From: Paenibacillus wynnii
GTDB lineage: Bacteria; Bacillota; Bacilli; Paenibacillales; Paenibacillaceae
Reading direction: 5' to 3'
NCBI RefSeq assembly: GCF_000757885.1
Contig: NZ_JQCR01000001.1
Location: 248,001 to 312,000 of the forward strand
Length of the DNA stretch: 64,000 bases
Part shown: positions 35,073-41,753 of the stretch, piece after piece
Numbering within the stretch: position 1 is the stretch's first letter
Layout: each line of letters begins with the position of its first letter
Program-made: the position numbers and the translations under genes
Notes under the pieces: model-generated
The model's input: only the letters and a program-made list of their open reading frames with translations
What the model was told of the DNA's origin: nothing
The model's database searches: none

Positions 35073-35327
35073 TATATAGATTGTATTAAAGACTTACTCG
35101 TTGGGAGTGTGGTAGTTACTACAGTGAATGTTTGGACTTCCAGCCGCTGTTGTCTCCCGATTTCTTTGATTTGTACCGCTGTCCGCGGATGAAATCCGGA
35201 GACAGCTTATGCTTTCGAAGCGAGCTTTCCTACGGAAAGCTTTCGGGCGGTTGCTGACGCTCTTCCAGTTCCAAAATTCCCTTTCGTTACTACCACTCCG
35301 AGGTTGTTATTTAGTTCAGTCTATATA
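35073..35327. mobile_element. MITE-like element, copy C (255 bp)
   Basis: Same length and almost the same sequence as the element at 29179-29433, with TATATAGATTGTATTAAAG and TATATAGACTGAACTAAAT inverted ends and the internal stem TGTCTCCCGATTTC (35151-35164) / GAAATCCGGAGACA (35191-35204). Its right end overlaps the last codons and the stop codon of the DinB gene. Confidence 0.85.
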
Positions 35328-35793
35328 ACATATCTTTGTACATCTTAATAACACTCGTATGCATGCCCTCATGATACAGTTCAAAACTTAGAAACTGTTC
35401 CGGTGTTTCCATAGTCATTCCGCCAGATGTGGTGTAAGGCGGCACAATTGAAGTTTGCATTCGGTCGTTGAGTGCCTCGCGCATTCGCTCTTGCTGGTCC
35501 TCCAGCAAGTTCCTTAGATCTTGAAGATTAGGCAGGGCAAGGGAATCGGACACATTCAGCATCGAAGTACCATTCTCGAACAACTCCCTGTAACCCTCGG
35601 GCATATGAAGAGGAAGCCCTATGTACTGAAAAGCGAACCGTTCACAGACAACATAGACATGCCCCAATTGCCAACGAATATTATTTCGATACCCTTCAGG
35701 AATCCGATCCGCCGTTTCTTCCGTAACTCCCTCTACCGCTTTAAAGAGTCGAGACCGCACAAATGCTAACTGTCTGAACAAATAGTGTTCCAT
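35311..35793 (-). CDS. DinB-family protein (3' end altered by a MITE)
   Basis: A 160-residue member of the DinB/YfiT-like four-helix-bundle family, which often includes metal-dependent thiol transferases. Conserved His residues can be seen in RWQLGHVYVV and LYHEGMHTSVIKMYKDM. The ATG at 35791-35793 follows AAGGAG by 7 nt; an in-frame TTG six codons upstream overlaps that site. The last residues YRLN and the stop codon are encoded by the terminal inverted repeat of MITE copy C, so the original C-terminus was replaced. The fold core seems complete, so activity may be kept. Confidence 0.8.
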   Translation of the reverse strand: MEHYLFRQLAFVRSRLFKAVEGVTEETADRIPEGYRNNIRWQLGHVYVVCERFAFQYIGLPLHMPEGYRELFENGTSMLNVSDSLALPNLQDLRNLLEDQQERMREALNDRMQTSIVPPYTTSGGMTMETPEQFLSFELYHEGMHTSVIKMYKDMLYRLN

Positions 35794-35921
35794 CTTTCCA
35801 CTCCTTTTCAATTTGAATGTAATTTCGTATATATACTCTCACCCGAATAGTAACATATAGGATGAATGGGTGGCGAACTTGTAAAAAATGGTTGTATTCA
35901 GATTAGACCTATGTTATTTTA

Positions 35922-35950
35922 TGACCGCAGTCATTTAATGACCAAAGTCA
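35922..35950. promoter_or_regulatory. Paired TetR-type operators
   Basis: Two similar palindromes, TGACCGCAGTCA (35922-35933) and TGACCAAAGTCA (35939-35950), lie 17 bp apart directly upstream of the TetR gene. TGAC-N4-GTCA symmetry fits a TetR dimer, and the second half-sites are close to the ribosome site of the regulator. Autoregulation of the three-gene operon is inferred. Confidence 0.65.
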
Positions 35951-35974
35951 CTTTATTCAAAGGGGGAGGGTCTC

Positions 35975-36589
35975 ATGCTCCGTAATTCACGTAAGCAAGC
36001 GCTCAAAGAACATATTTTTATGCACGCGATGAAGCTATTTACCGAAAAGGGCTTTGATCAAGTAACGGTTGATGAAATTACGCAGGTCAGCGGGGTTGCT
36101 AAAGGAACCTTTTATAATTATTTCCCGAAAAAAGAAGCCGTACTTCTATACTTGGGACACTCACAGATGGATCTGCTGCAGGAAAGTGCTCAAAAGCATG
36201 CTGTGCTGCCGCAAATTCAGGATCGTTTGCTTGAGATCTTTTGCGATTTGACACAGCGTTACTGCGAGCATCCCGAATTACTTCGCCTAGCCTTATCGGA
36301 GATGATTCGCACCCCTGCACTTATGAATAAAGAAATGGAAAGCATCAGACAGTTTCATACTGCTTTACTGCCTTGGTTGGAGGAAGCCAAAGTTCTTGGA
36401 GAAATGGCGCCTCACTTGGATACGTTGCTCGTAGCGACCTTGCTACAAGGTGTTTATTTCCACTCCCTAATGGAAGCGATAAACGGTACTAACACTATAA
36501 ATACCCAAGAGATACGGGATCGATTGCAGCTGCAGCTCGAGTTAATCTGGTTTGGGTTAGCTCCAAGAGAAGGAGGTATCAGGGCATGA
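35975..36589 (+). CDS. TetR/AcrR-family transcriptional regulator
   Basis: A 204-residue regulator with an N-terminal HTH (FTEKGFDQVTVDEITQVSGVAKGTFYNYFPKKEAVLLYL) and a helical ligand domain. GGGGGAGGG precedes the ATG. Its stop overlaps the start of the DUF3995 gene as ATGA, so it heads an operon with that gene and the FAD monooxygenase. The ligand may be an aromatic or toxic compound handled by the monooxygenase. Confidence 0.92.
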   Translation: MLRNSRKQALKEHIFMHAMKLFTEKGFDQVTVDEITQVSGVAKGTFYNYFPKKEAVLLYLGHSQMDLLQESAQKHAVLPQIQDRLLEIFCDLTQRYCEHPELLRLALSEMIRTPALMNKEMESIRQFHTALLPWLEEAKVLGEMAPHLDTLLVATLLQGVYFHSLMEAINGTNTINTQEIRDRLQLQLELIWFGLAPREGGIRA

Positions 36590-37029
36590 TAATGAGCATC
36601 GTCTCTATAGCCGTCGTCCTTCTCTTCCTGCTGGGTGCTCTGCATATTTACTGGGCTTGCGGCGGGAAGTTCGGAAGCACGGCGGCAGTTCCTGTCCGAG
36701 AGGACGAGTCGGGAGGTTCACCCGTTTTTGTCCCGGGAAAGATCGCTACGCTAATCATTGCCTTCCTATTGGGGGGAGTCGCCTATGCGCTCTCCGTGCA
36801 ATCCGGATTGATTGTTGATTTATTAGGATTCGAGACACGGATCTACCTTTACCTGTGCGCTATCTCTGGTGGTGTTTTCACCTTACGCTGCATAGGTGAT
36901 TTTCGCTATGTCGGATGGTTTAAGACTGTTCGAGGGACGCGGTTTGCTACTATGGATCAGTTGTTATATACACCGATATGTCTGTTTTTGGCGATTATAT
37001 TCACCTTCACCTGCTTCGGAATTTCTTAA
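36586..37029 (+). CDS. DUF3995 membrane protein
   Basis: A 147-residue protein with four membrane helices (about 4-22, 52-72, 82-102, 122-144). The motif HIYWACGGKFG and the end GDFRYVGWFK...TPICLFLAII match the DUF3995 family, whose function is unknown. The 4-bp overlap with the TetR gene indicates translational coupling. Confidence 0.85.
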   Translation: MIMSIVSIAVVLLFLLGALHIYWACGGKFGSTAAVPVREDESGGSPVFVPGKIATLIIAFLLGGVAYALSVQSGLIVDLLGFETRIYLYLCAISGGVFTLRCIGDFRYVGWFKTVRGTRFATMDQLLYTPICLFLAIIFTFTCFGIS

Positions 37030-37048
37030 TAAGTGAGGAGGAAATACG

Positions 37049-38260
37049 ATTAACAATACATTTCATATTGAAGAAACGACCGTTGTTAAACTCCGAGAAG
37101 CTGACGCTCCAATATTGATTGCGGGTGGAGGAATCGCTGGGTTGGCGGCTGCGATTGCACTTCATCGTCTGGGTATTCCGATTCGCGTACTGGAGAGTTA
37201 CCCTGAACTTAAGCCGTTGGGAGCTGGACTCATCCTCGCACCTAACGCACTCGAGGCTATAAGCCGTTTTAGCCCGAACCTTACGGCCCAAATTATAGCT
37301 GAAGGATATCCGGCTAACGTATATAAGATTAAGAATGATCGCGGCAGTGTCTTGTCTGAAGTTAAGATTGGCGAAGGCACCTCTCCTTCTTATTCGCTAA
37401 GTCGACCGGAGCTATACAAGCTTCTGATGGAGCAATTACCTGAAGGGACGGTAACCTTTGGCTGCAGAGCCGTGCGCATTCATAATTCGCTGCCAACTGA
37501 ACCTGTCCAACTGGAGTTGGATAACGGTGAGATGTTGGTAGCAAGGGCCGTGATCGCCTGCGACGGGATTCATTCGGCGATCCGCAGCCAATTGCTTCCG
37601 CGAATTCAGCCGCGTTATGCCGGTTATACGTGTTGGCGAGCGATCATTCACGCACCGGAGCTTGCAGAAACTATGCCTCAGACTTTCACGGAGACTTGGG
37701 GAGCAAACGGACGATTCGGCTACGTCCCGCTTACAAGAGGGCGCATTTATTGTTATGCACTTTTCAATGCACCCTATAAAGATCCGGCTTCGATGACCCT
37801 CACTCCTGCCGGACTACAGCGGCGGTTCGCGGCATTTCACTTTCCGATACCTCAGCTGCTCGAGCAACTCACAGCAGACTCACTAATTCATACGGACCTC
37901 ATGGATACCCCTGCTTTGCCCCGATTTGCCTTTGATAGAGTTCTGCTGCTTGGTGATGCGGCTCATGCGATGACCCCTAATCTGGGTCAAGGCGCCTGCC
38001 AAGCCCTCGAGGATGCCGCCGTCCTCTATGAGTACATGCAGCGGAAGGGTACCCTACAATCTGCATTCACTGCTATTGAAGGGGCGAGAATGCAGAGAAG
38101 TCAGCGTATTGCCAAAGCATCCTGGAGGATAGGGAAAATCGCTCAGTTGGAGAATCCCTTCTTCTGTCGAATACGCGATATTCTGATGCAACACACGCCT
38201 TCCGTTATAGCCAAGAGGCAGATGTCTTGGTTATACCATATGCCTAAATCCAGCTCATAG
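37049..38260 (+). CDS. FAD-dependent monooxygenase (possible ATT start)
   Basis: An aromatic-hydroxylase-type flavoprotein, 403 aa if started at 37049. The FAD-binding GxGxxG region reads ILIAGGGIAGLAAAIALHRL, the DG motif is VIACDGIHSAIR, and the second FAD motif is LLLGDAAHAMTPNLGQGACQALEDA. The frame is open and looks coding upstream of the first normal start codon (TTG at 37115), which would cut into the first beta strand and has no ribosome site. AGGAGG (37036-37041) lies exactly 7 nt before an in-frame ATT at 37049, so a rare ATT start, or an ATG lost by mutation, is proposed. The substrate is unknown. Confidence 0.8.
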   Translation: MNNTFHIEETTVVKLREADAPILIAGGGIAGLAAAIALHRLGIPIRVLESYPELKPLGAGLILAPNALEAISRFSPNLTAQIIAEGYPANVYKIKNDRGSVLSEVKIGEGTSPSYSLSRPELYKLLMEQLPEGTVTFGCRAVRIHNSLPTEPVQLELDNGEMLVARAVIACDGIHSAIRSQLLPRIQPRYAGYTCWRAIIHAPELAETMPQTFTETWGANGRFGYVPLTRGRIYCYALFNAPYKDPASMTLTPAGLQRRFAAFHFPIPQLLEQLTADSLIHTDLMDTPALPRFAFDRVLLLGDAAHAMTPNLGQGACQALEDAAVLYEYMQRKGTLQSAFTAIEGARMQRSQRIAKASWRIGKIAQLENPFFCRIRDILMQHTPSVIAKRQMSWLYHMPKSSS

Positions 38261-38283
38261 AAGGATAAAGTAATAGCACTTCC

Positions 38284-38316
38284 CCACATACTTCCCACAT
38301 ATTTATTTCTTATAAT
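38284..38316 (+). promoter_or_regulatory. CTACATA-type box and -10, copy before the DUF6803 remnant
   Basis: CCACATA (38284-38290) and CCACATA (38295-38301) form an 11-bp-period direct repeat, and TATAAT (38311-38316) starts after 9 nt. The unit is homologous to the promoter at 40671-40703, with both boxes changed from CTACATA. Confidence 0.65.
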
Positions 38317-38338
38317 CAGTTCTGTAGTTAATATATAT

Positions 38339-38473
38339 ATGGCCATTCCCGTAATATTGGCTGAAACGATTACCGTGACTGGATTCCTCGTTGTTGCACA
38401 TATCGCTATGATCTTCGGAATGGTTAATCCGGAAATTGTGAATGGTATGGCCGGAATGCCTGGAATGAAATAA
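38339..38473 (+). pseudogene. Internally deleted copy of the DUF6803 gene
   Basis: A 44-codon frame (MAIPVILAETITVTG then FLVVAHIAMIFGMVNPEIVN) joins what correspond to the first and last parts of the gene at 40743-41228, without about 100 internal codons. The frame is kept across the junction. Promoter and terminator are also homologous to those of the intact gene, so a whole transcription unit was duplicated before the deletion. The ribosome site seen before the intact gene is missing, so it is probably dead; a two-helix micro-protein cannot be excluded. Confidence 0.75.
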
Positions 38474-38487
38474 TTAAAAAGGTAAAC

Positions 38488-38522
38488 AAAAAGACTTCGA
38501 ATATAAATTTGAAGTCTTTTTT
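38488..38522. terminator. Bidirectional terminator
   Basis: AAAAAGACTTC / GAAGTCTTTTTT hairpin between the DUF6803 remnant and the convergent DUF1541 gene. The stem is the same as in the terminator behind the intact DUF6803 gene (41244-41275). Confidence 0.8.
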
Positions 38523-38547
38523 ACATCTTATTTTTTGCCTCAAGATC

Positions 38548-39099
38548 TCACTTTGTTGAGAGTTCACTTTCGGTTACCCACATATGATTTTTCACTGTCT
38601 CTCCACCGGTTGTCGGATTGTAATCAACCATATATACGGTAGTCGGTTCGGCTGTATCAATTGTTGCTACCGCTTCCTTCATGCCAGGCATGTGATCAGC
38701 CTCTAATGTAACTTCCGCCCCTGGCTTCAGAGCCTCGCTACCTGCATTTTTAATCTCTTCATGAATAACCCATTTATGATTCTTCAATGGTTCACCACCC
38801 GTTGTCGGAGTATACGAAACAGCATAGACTATCGTATCATAAGCACCCACAATCGTGGCTTCCGCACCGTTCATACCTGGCATATGCTCTGATTGGACAA
38901 TCATTTCACTTCCAACAGGGTAGGTCGGATTATTCGCCTCTTTTAACCCTTTAGGAACCTCACCTGAAGTAGAATGCTCCATATCTGTATGGTTCATGTT
39001 AGATGGTTGTTGGCTTGGGTTATTTCCACATCCGGCTAGAGCAAAAATGGCAGCAACTACAATGAAGAACATTCGAATAAACAACACTCGTTTTTTCAT
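38548..39099 (-). CDS. DUF1541 (YdhK-like) lipoprotein
   Basis: A 183-residue surface lipoprotein (lipobox ALAGC). Two tandem DUF1541 repeats are visible: YPVGSEMIVQSEHMPGMNGA and a related stretch with VTLEADHMPGMKEA; each ends with a TPTTGG or NPTTGG motif and KNHKWV or KNHMWV. The His/Met-rich HMPGM motifs and the MNHTDMEHS linker suggest metal (copper-like) binding, an inference. It is close to DUF2933-like and DUF6803 genes, which often occur together in Bacillales. Confidence 0.85.
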   Translation of the reverse strand: MKKRVLFIRMFFIVVAAIFALAGCGNNPSQQPSNMNHTDMEHSTSGEVPKGLKEANNPTYPVGSEMIVQSEHMPGMNGAEATIVGAYDTIVYAVSYTPTTGGEPLKNHKWVIHEEIKNAGSEALKPGAEVTLEADHMPGMKEAVATIDTAEPTTVYMVDYNPTTGGETVKNHMWVTESELSTK

Positions 39100-39184
39100 T
39101 TGTATACAATACCTCTCTTTTCCTTAAATTTATTCTTATACAAATGATTACCCACTTAGAGTGATAAAGACGGAGGGTTAATAT

Positions 39185-39432
39185 ATATAGTTGCACAACG
39201 TACACTTATATTTCTCCCTTAGCACACTTTGGGGTGTTTAATTGCACTTTATACACTTATTTTTGGGTATTCCGGGGTTTAATCGGCATATTCGTGTTTT
39301 TAGTTGCACAAAGTACATCTATCCATACATCCGAGCGCCAAAAGCTGGGAATAAGTGTGTAAAATACATCTATTTCACTGACTACCTCCGAAACGGGTAG
39401 CATCAAGAAGTGTGTATAAGCAGGTAAAGTAT
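39185..39432. repeat. Degenerate tandem repeats of about 51-59 bp
   Basis: The 333-bp gap between the DUF1541 and DUF1801 genes contains imperfect units centred on GTTGCACAACGTACACTTAT (about 39191), ATTGCACTTTATACACTTAT (39242), GTTGCACAAAGTACATCTAT (39302), GTGTAAAATACATCTAT (39355) and AGGTAAAGTATCTAC (39420). There is no open frame with a ribosome site. The units decay towards the DUF1801 gene. Confidence 0.55.
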
Positions 39433-39837
39433 CTACTTTGAACTCGTTACCTCGATCCACTTAGTAACTACTGCGGCAAGCTTCTCCCTATTAGCCTCCA
39501 CATCACTCCGATCCGTAAACTTGATAATAGCTCTGTCGGCTGTAACCCATTCTAATAAACCCGTGGTGTCTTCAAAAAGAGTTCCATTCCCTCCTGCATG
39601 TTCATTTTTTTTAGCGCCGCAATGAAAAACAAGTCGAAAAAATCCTTTTCCTTGAAAATTAAAAGTCACTCGATCTTCGTTATTGAAACAGAAACTCGGC
39701 GCATTCCACTTTATATGTTCCGTAATGAATTCATTGGCGCCTAAAATGATGTTTCGAACTTCCTCAATTTCTTTCTTTAATGGATGTTCTAGATGGTTCA
39801 AAAATTCAACGACTTGCTCATGACCAGACTTCTTCAT
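39433..39837 (-). CDS. DUF1801 domain protein
   Basis: A 134-residue protein with the DUF1801 (YdhG-like) pattern: EFLNHLEHPLKKEIEEVRNII, IKWNAPSFCFNNEDRVTFNF and LEWVTADRAIIKFTD. The family is small, cytosolic and of unknown function. It has its own start region; the upstream terminator at 39905-39944 belongs to the NlpC/P60 gene. Confidence 0.85.
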   Translation of the reverse strand: MKKSGHEQVVEFLNHLEHPLKKEIEEVRNIILGANEFITEHIKWNAPSFCFNNEDRVTFNFQGKGFFRLVFHCGAKKNEHAGGNGTLFEDTTGLLEWVTADRAIIKFTDRSDVEANREKLAAVVTKWIEVTSSK

Positions 39838-39904
39838 TATTGTTCATCCTTCCTTTAGCAAATAGTTTATTTATAAGTTATAACATACATAATTTACTTA
39901 TTGA

Positions 39905-39944
39905 AAAAAAAGGACAAGCCCCATAAACAGGCTTGTCCTTTTTT
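39905..39944 (-). terminator. Terminator of the NlpC/P60 gene
   Basis: AAAAAAGGACAAGCC / GGCTTGTCCTTTTTT, a 15-bp perfect stem with A and T tracts, immediately after the NlpC/P60 stop codon. Confidence 0.85.
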
Positions 39945-39952
39945 ACTATAAA

Positions 39953-40420
39953 TTAGTCTACCATTTTAAGATAATTCTTTTCATCTACAACACGTCGCGC
40001 TGTAACATAACGATCTTTGTAATAAGTATCCGACAACTTGCTTATTCTTACTCCCTTACTGCTTGAGGAGTGAGCGAATTGATTATCACCTAAGTAAATT
40101 CCCGCATGAGAGATACCCGTACCCAAGGTATTAAAAAACACCAAATCTCCTGATCGCAAATTCTCTTTTGTCACTGGTGTTCCTACTTTTGCTTGTGATT
40201 GGGATGTACGGGGAAGATTATCCACATTAAACTTTTTCAATAAATACAAGATAAATCCAGAACAATCAAACCCTGCGGAAGTGGTTCCACCCCATAAATA
40301 CGGTGTTCCCAGTACCTGATTCACTTCACTTTCAAGCCCAGCCTCACTTGCAAATGTACTGGGTACAGCGGTAGTGAATATGATTGCAGCTCCTAGTAAA
40401 GATAAGATGACTTTCTTCAG
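39953..40420 (-). CDS. Secreted NlpC/P60 peptidoglycan endopeptidase (probable CTG start)
   Basis: A cell-wall hydrolase, 155 aa. The catalytic Cys is in GTTSAGFDCSGFILYLL and the His in ISHAGIYLGDNQF. The first ATG/GTG/TTG in frame (GTG at 40322-40324) would omit export signals, but the frame continues upstream and encodes a clear signal peptide (LKKVILSLLGAAIIFTTAVP, then STFASEA). An in-frame TGA limits the start to the last few codons before it, and only a CTG at 40418-40420 lies at the right distance (9 nt) from AAGGGAG. A c-di-AMP riboswitch ends 16 nt upstream, as is usual for wall hydrolases. Confidence 0.85.
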   Translation of the reverse strand: MKKVILSLLGAAIIFTTAVPSTFASEAGLESEVNQVLGTPYLWGGTTSAGFDCSGFILYLLKKFNVDNLPRTSQSQAKVGTPVTKENLRSGDLVFFNTLGTGISHAGIYLGDNQFAHSSSSKGVRISKLSDTYYKDRYVTARRVVDEKNYLKMVD

Positions 40421-40436
40421 AACCTTGTTCTCCCTT

Positions 40437-40560
40437 CAATGCCTACGGAGTTAGCTGAGGATTCGGTTAAAGGTTCCCTATATTCTCTTGCACACAAGAA
40501 TAATTCACCCGGATTGGTTCCCCCGTTTTCAAAACGAAATTCGGCAGTTGGTTAATATTT
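40437..40560 (-). promoter_or_regulatory. c-di-AMP riboswitch (ydaO/yuaA type)
   Basis: The minus-strand leader shows the conserved blocks of this class in order: GAAAACGGGGGAACCAAT, CCGGGTGAATT, a variable hairpin (TTCTTGTGTGCAAGAGAA), AGGGAACCTTTAACCGAATC and CTCAGCTAACTCCGTAGGC. In this class ligand binding turns gene expression off, and targets are mostly wall hydrolases and potassium transporters. It precedes an NlpC/P60 gene, which agrees. Confidence 0.88.
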
Positions 40561-40573
40561 TGTAACTAATTAC

Positions 40574-40603
40574 ACTTTAATCTATCATGAAAGAATCTGT
40601 CAA
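40574..40603 (-). promoter_or_regulatory. Promoter for the riboswitch/NlpC-P60 transcript
   Basis: TTGACA (40598-40603), an 18-bp spacer and TAAAGT (40574-40579) on the minus strand, just upstream of the riboswitch. Confidence 0.65.
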
Positions 40604-40670
40604 TCCTTTCAAAGATTTTATAAAAGAAACAAAAGTGTAATAATCGGCCTATCTCAGTCCATATTTACTT

Positions 40671-40703
40671 CTACATACTTTCTACATATTTATTTCATAT
40701 AAT
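40671..40703 (+). promoter_or_regulatory. CTACATA direct-repeat box and -10 before the DUF6803 gene
   Basis: CTACATA (40671-40677) and CTACATA (40682-40688) repeat with an 11-bp period on one DNA face, and a consensus TATAAT (40698-40703) follows after 9 nt without a -35 hexamer. This is a typical layout for an OmpR-type activator. Four other promoters in the window share it. Confidence 0.75.
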
Positions 40704-40742
40704 TAGTCCTGCAGTTAATTTATATAAGGAGGAATTTAAACA

Positions 40743-41228
40743 ATGAACATGACACACTACATGTCCTTGCTTATGGACAACCAGCCATGGAATCTAATCA
40801 TTTTTATGGCGATACCGGTAATTCTGGCTGAAACGATCACAGTAACTGAATTTTTTATCCTTTTTAACAAAAGCATTCAAGGCAGCTTGAAATCTTTTAA
40901 CAGAATCTGCAGCATCATTGCTGGTCTTTATTTTACAGGCGTGTTCTTATATCTGTTCCCTACTGCTTTTGTTCCTTTAACTGTAAATGGAGAGTGGCAC
41001 ACTTGGGTAGACGTAGTGGCCGTTGGATTTTACTTGAGCGGCGTATTCTTCCTGTTACCTCTTGCTCTTCTTGATCTTGGACTTATCGGCCGTAAACGAT
41101 CTGAAGAAGGAAAACTTAAACTACACTTTATTCTCGTCAGCGGTTTTCTAGTTGTAGCACATATCGCAATGATCTTCGGTATGGTTAATCCGGAAATTGT
41201 AAGCGGAATGGCTGGTATGGGCCATTAA
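40743..41228 (+). CDS. DUF6803 family membrane protein
   Basis: A 161-residue protein with four predicted membrane helices (about 18-40, 55-78, 92-112, 126-148). It begins MNMTHYMSLLMDNQPWN and ends GMVNPEIVSGMAGMGH. A strong AAGGAGG lies upstream. It fits the DUF6803 family, of unknown function. An activator-type promoter with a perfect CTACATA repeat precedes it, and a deleted paralogue lies at 38339-38473. Confidence 0.85.
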   Translation: MNMTHYMSLLMDNQPWNLIIFMAIPVILAETITVTEFFILFNKSIQGSLKSFNRICSIIAGLYFTGVFLYLFPTAFVPLTVNGEWHTWVDVVAVGFYLSGVFFLLPLALLDLGLIGRKRSEEGKLKLHFILVSGFLVVAHIAMIFGMVNPEIVSGMAGMGH

Positions 41229-41243
41229 TATAGCAAGACTACT

Positions 41244-41275
41244 AAAAAGACTTCGAAATCATTTCGAAGTCTTTT
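41244..41275. terminator. Terminator between DUF6803 and DUF2933-like genes
   Basis: AAAAAGACTTCGAAAT-c-ATTTCGAAGTCTTTTT, a nearly perfect stem with T tracts on both strands, shared by the two convergent genes. Confidence 0.88.
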
Positions 41276-41282
41276 TCGCATT

Positions 41283-41474
41283 TTATTTATTTAACCCCTG
41301 TATTTGTTTGCGCATTAGTTCATTCTGATCTTTCAACTCTGACAGCTCTTGCTGAACTTGTGTAATATCAACCTGATTCTTATGAGACCCATGGCCATGA
41401 CCTCCACGCATACCAAACATCATGAATATCATCATTAACGGACAAATTAGAGTCACTAACCAAGACCATTCCAT
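41283..41474 (-). CDS. DUF2933-like small membrane protein
   Basis: A 63-residue protein with a membrane helix (about 4-22, WLVTLICPLMMIFMMFGM), a Gly/His-rich stretch GGHGHGSHKN and a coiled-coil-like tail (VQQELSELKDQNELMRKQIQ). The ICPLMM motif is typical of DUF2933-like proteins. A paralogue of nearly equal length lies at 47025-47219. Both have CTACATA-type promoter boxes. Confidence 0.82.
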   Translation of the reverse strand: MEWSWLVTLICPLMMIFMMFGMRGGHGHGSHKNQVDITQVQQELSELKDQNELMRKQIQGLNK

Positions 41475-41511
41475 AAGTTACCCCCTATATAAATCTATTC
41501 TTTATAATCTT

Positions 41512-41544
41512 ATTGTAATGAATGACTGTGTAGAAAGTATGTTG
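41512..41544 (-). promoter_or_regulatory. CTACATA-type box and -10 before the DUF2933-like gene
   Basis: On the minus strand CAACATA (41538-41544) and CTACACA (41527-41533) repeat with an 11-bp period, and TACAAT (41512-41517) follows after 9 nt. It lies 38 bp from the ATG. Confidence 0.7.
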
Positions 41545-41546
41545 AA

Positions 41547-41753
41547 TCATTGTTTTTTCATCCAGCTTAGGCCGATCCATTTCAATACTAGATATAGAAT
41601 TAAGGTAATGAGAACAGCACAGAATAAAAATGTTTTTACATAACCACCAAATTGAAGAAGAGATTCGCTTCGGAAAGAAACCGCCGATAGGGCCATACAC
41701 ATTACACCCATTCCCATGAAGAGAATAGCAATTAGCCATTCTATTTTTTTCAT
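41547..41753 (-). CDS. Small two-helix membrane protein coupled to the kinase gene
   Basis: A 68-residue protein with two membrane helices (about 5-23 and 37-60) and a basic end WMKKQ. I do not recognise a family. Its ATG overlaps the kinase TGA (41750-41753), so it is the last gene of the CWB2-RR-HK operon and translationally coupled to the sensor. A role in tuning the sensor, or as an output of it, is inferred only from this position. Confidence 0.75.
   Translation of the reverse strand: MKKIEWLIAILFMGMGVMCMALSAVSFRSESLLQFGGYVKTFLFCAVLITLILYLVLKWIGLSWMKKQ

Noticed and set aside
39185..39432. CRISPR array
   Set aside because: Units are too divergent, there is no constant repeat with unique spacers, and no cas genes are nearby.
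40322..40324. GTG as start of the NlpC/P60 gene
   Set aside because: It would remove a clear signal peptide and leave about 100 nt between the riboswitch and the gene without purpose; the CTG start fits better.
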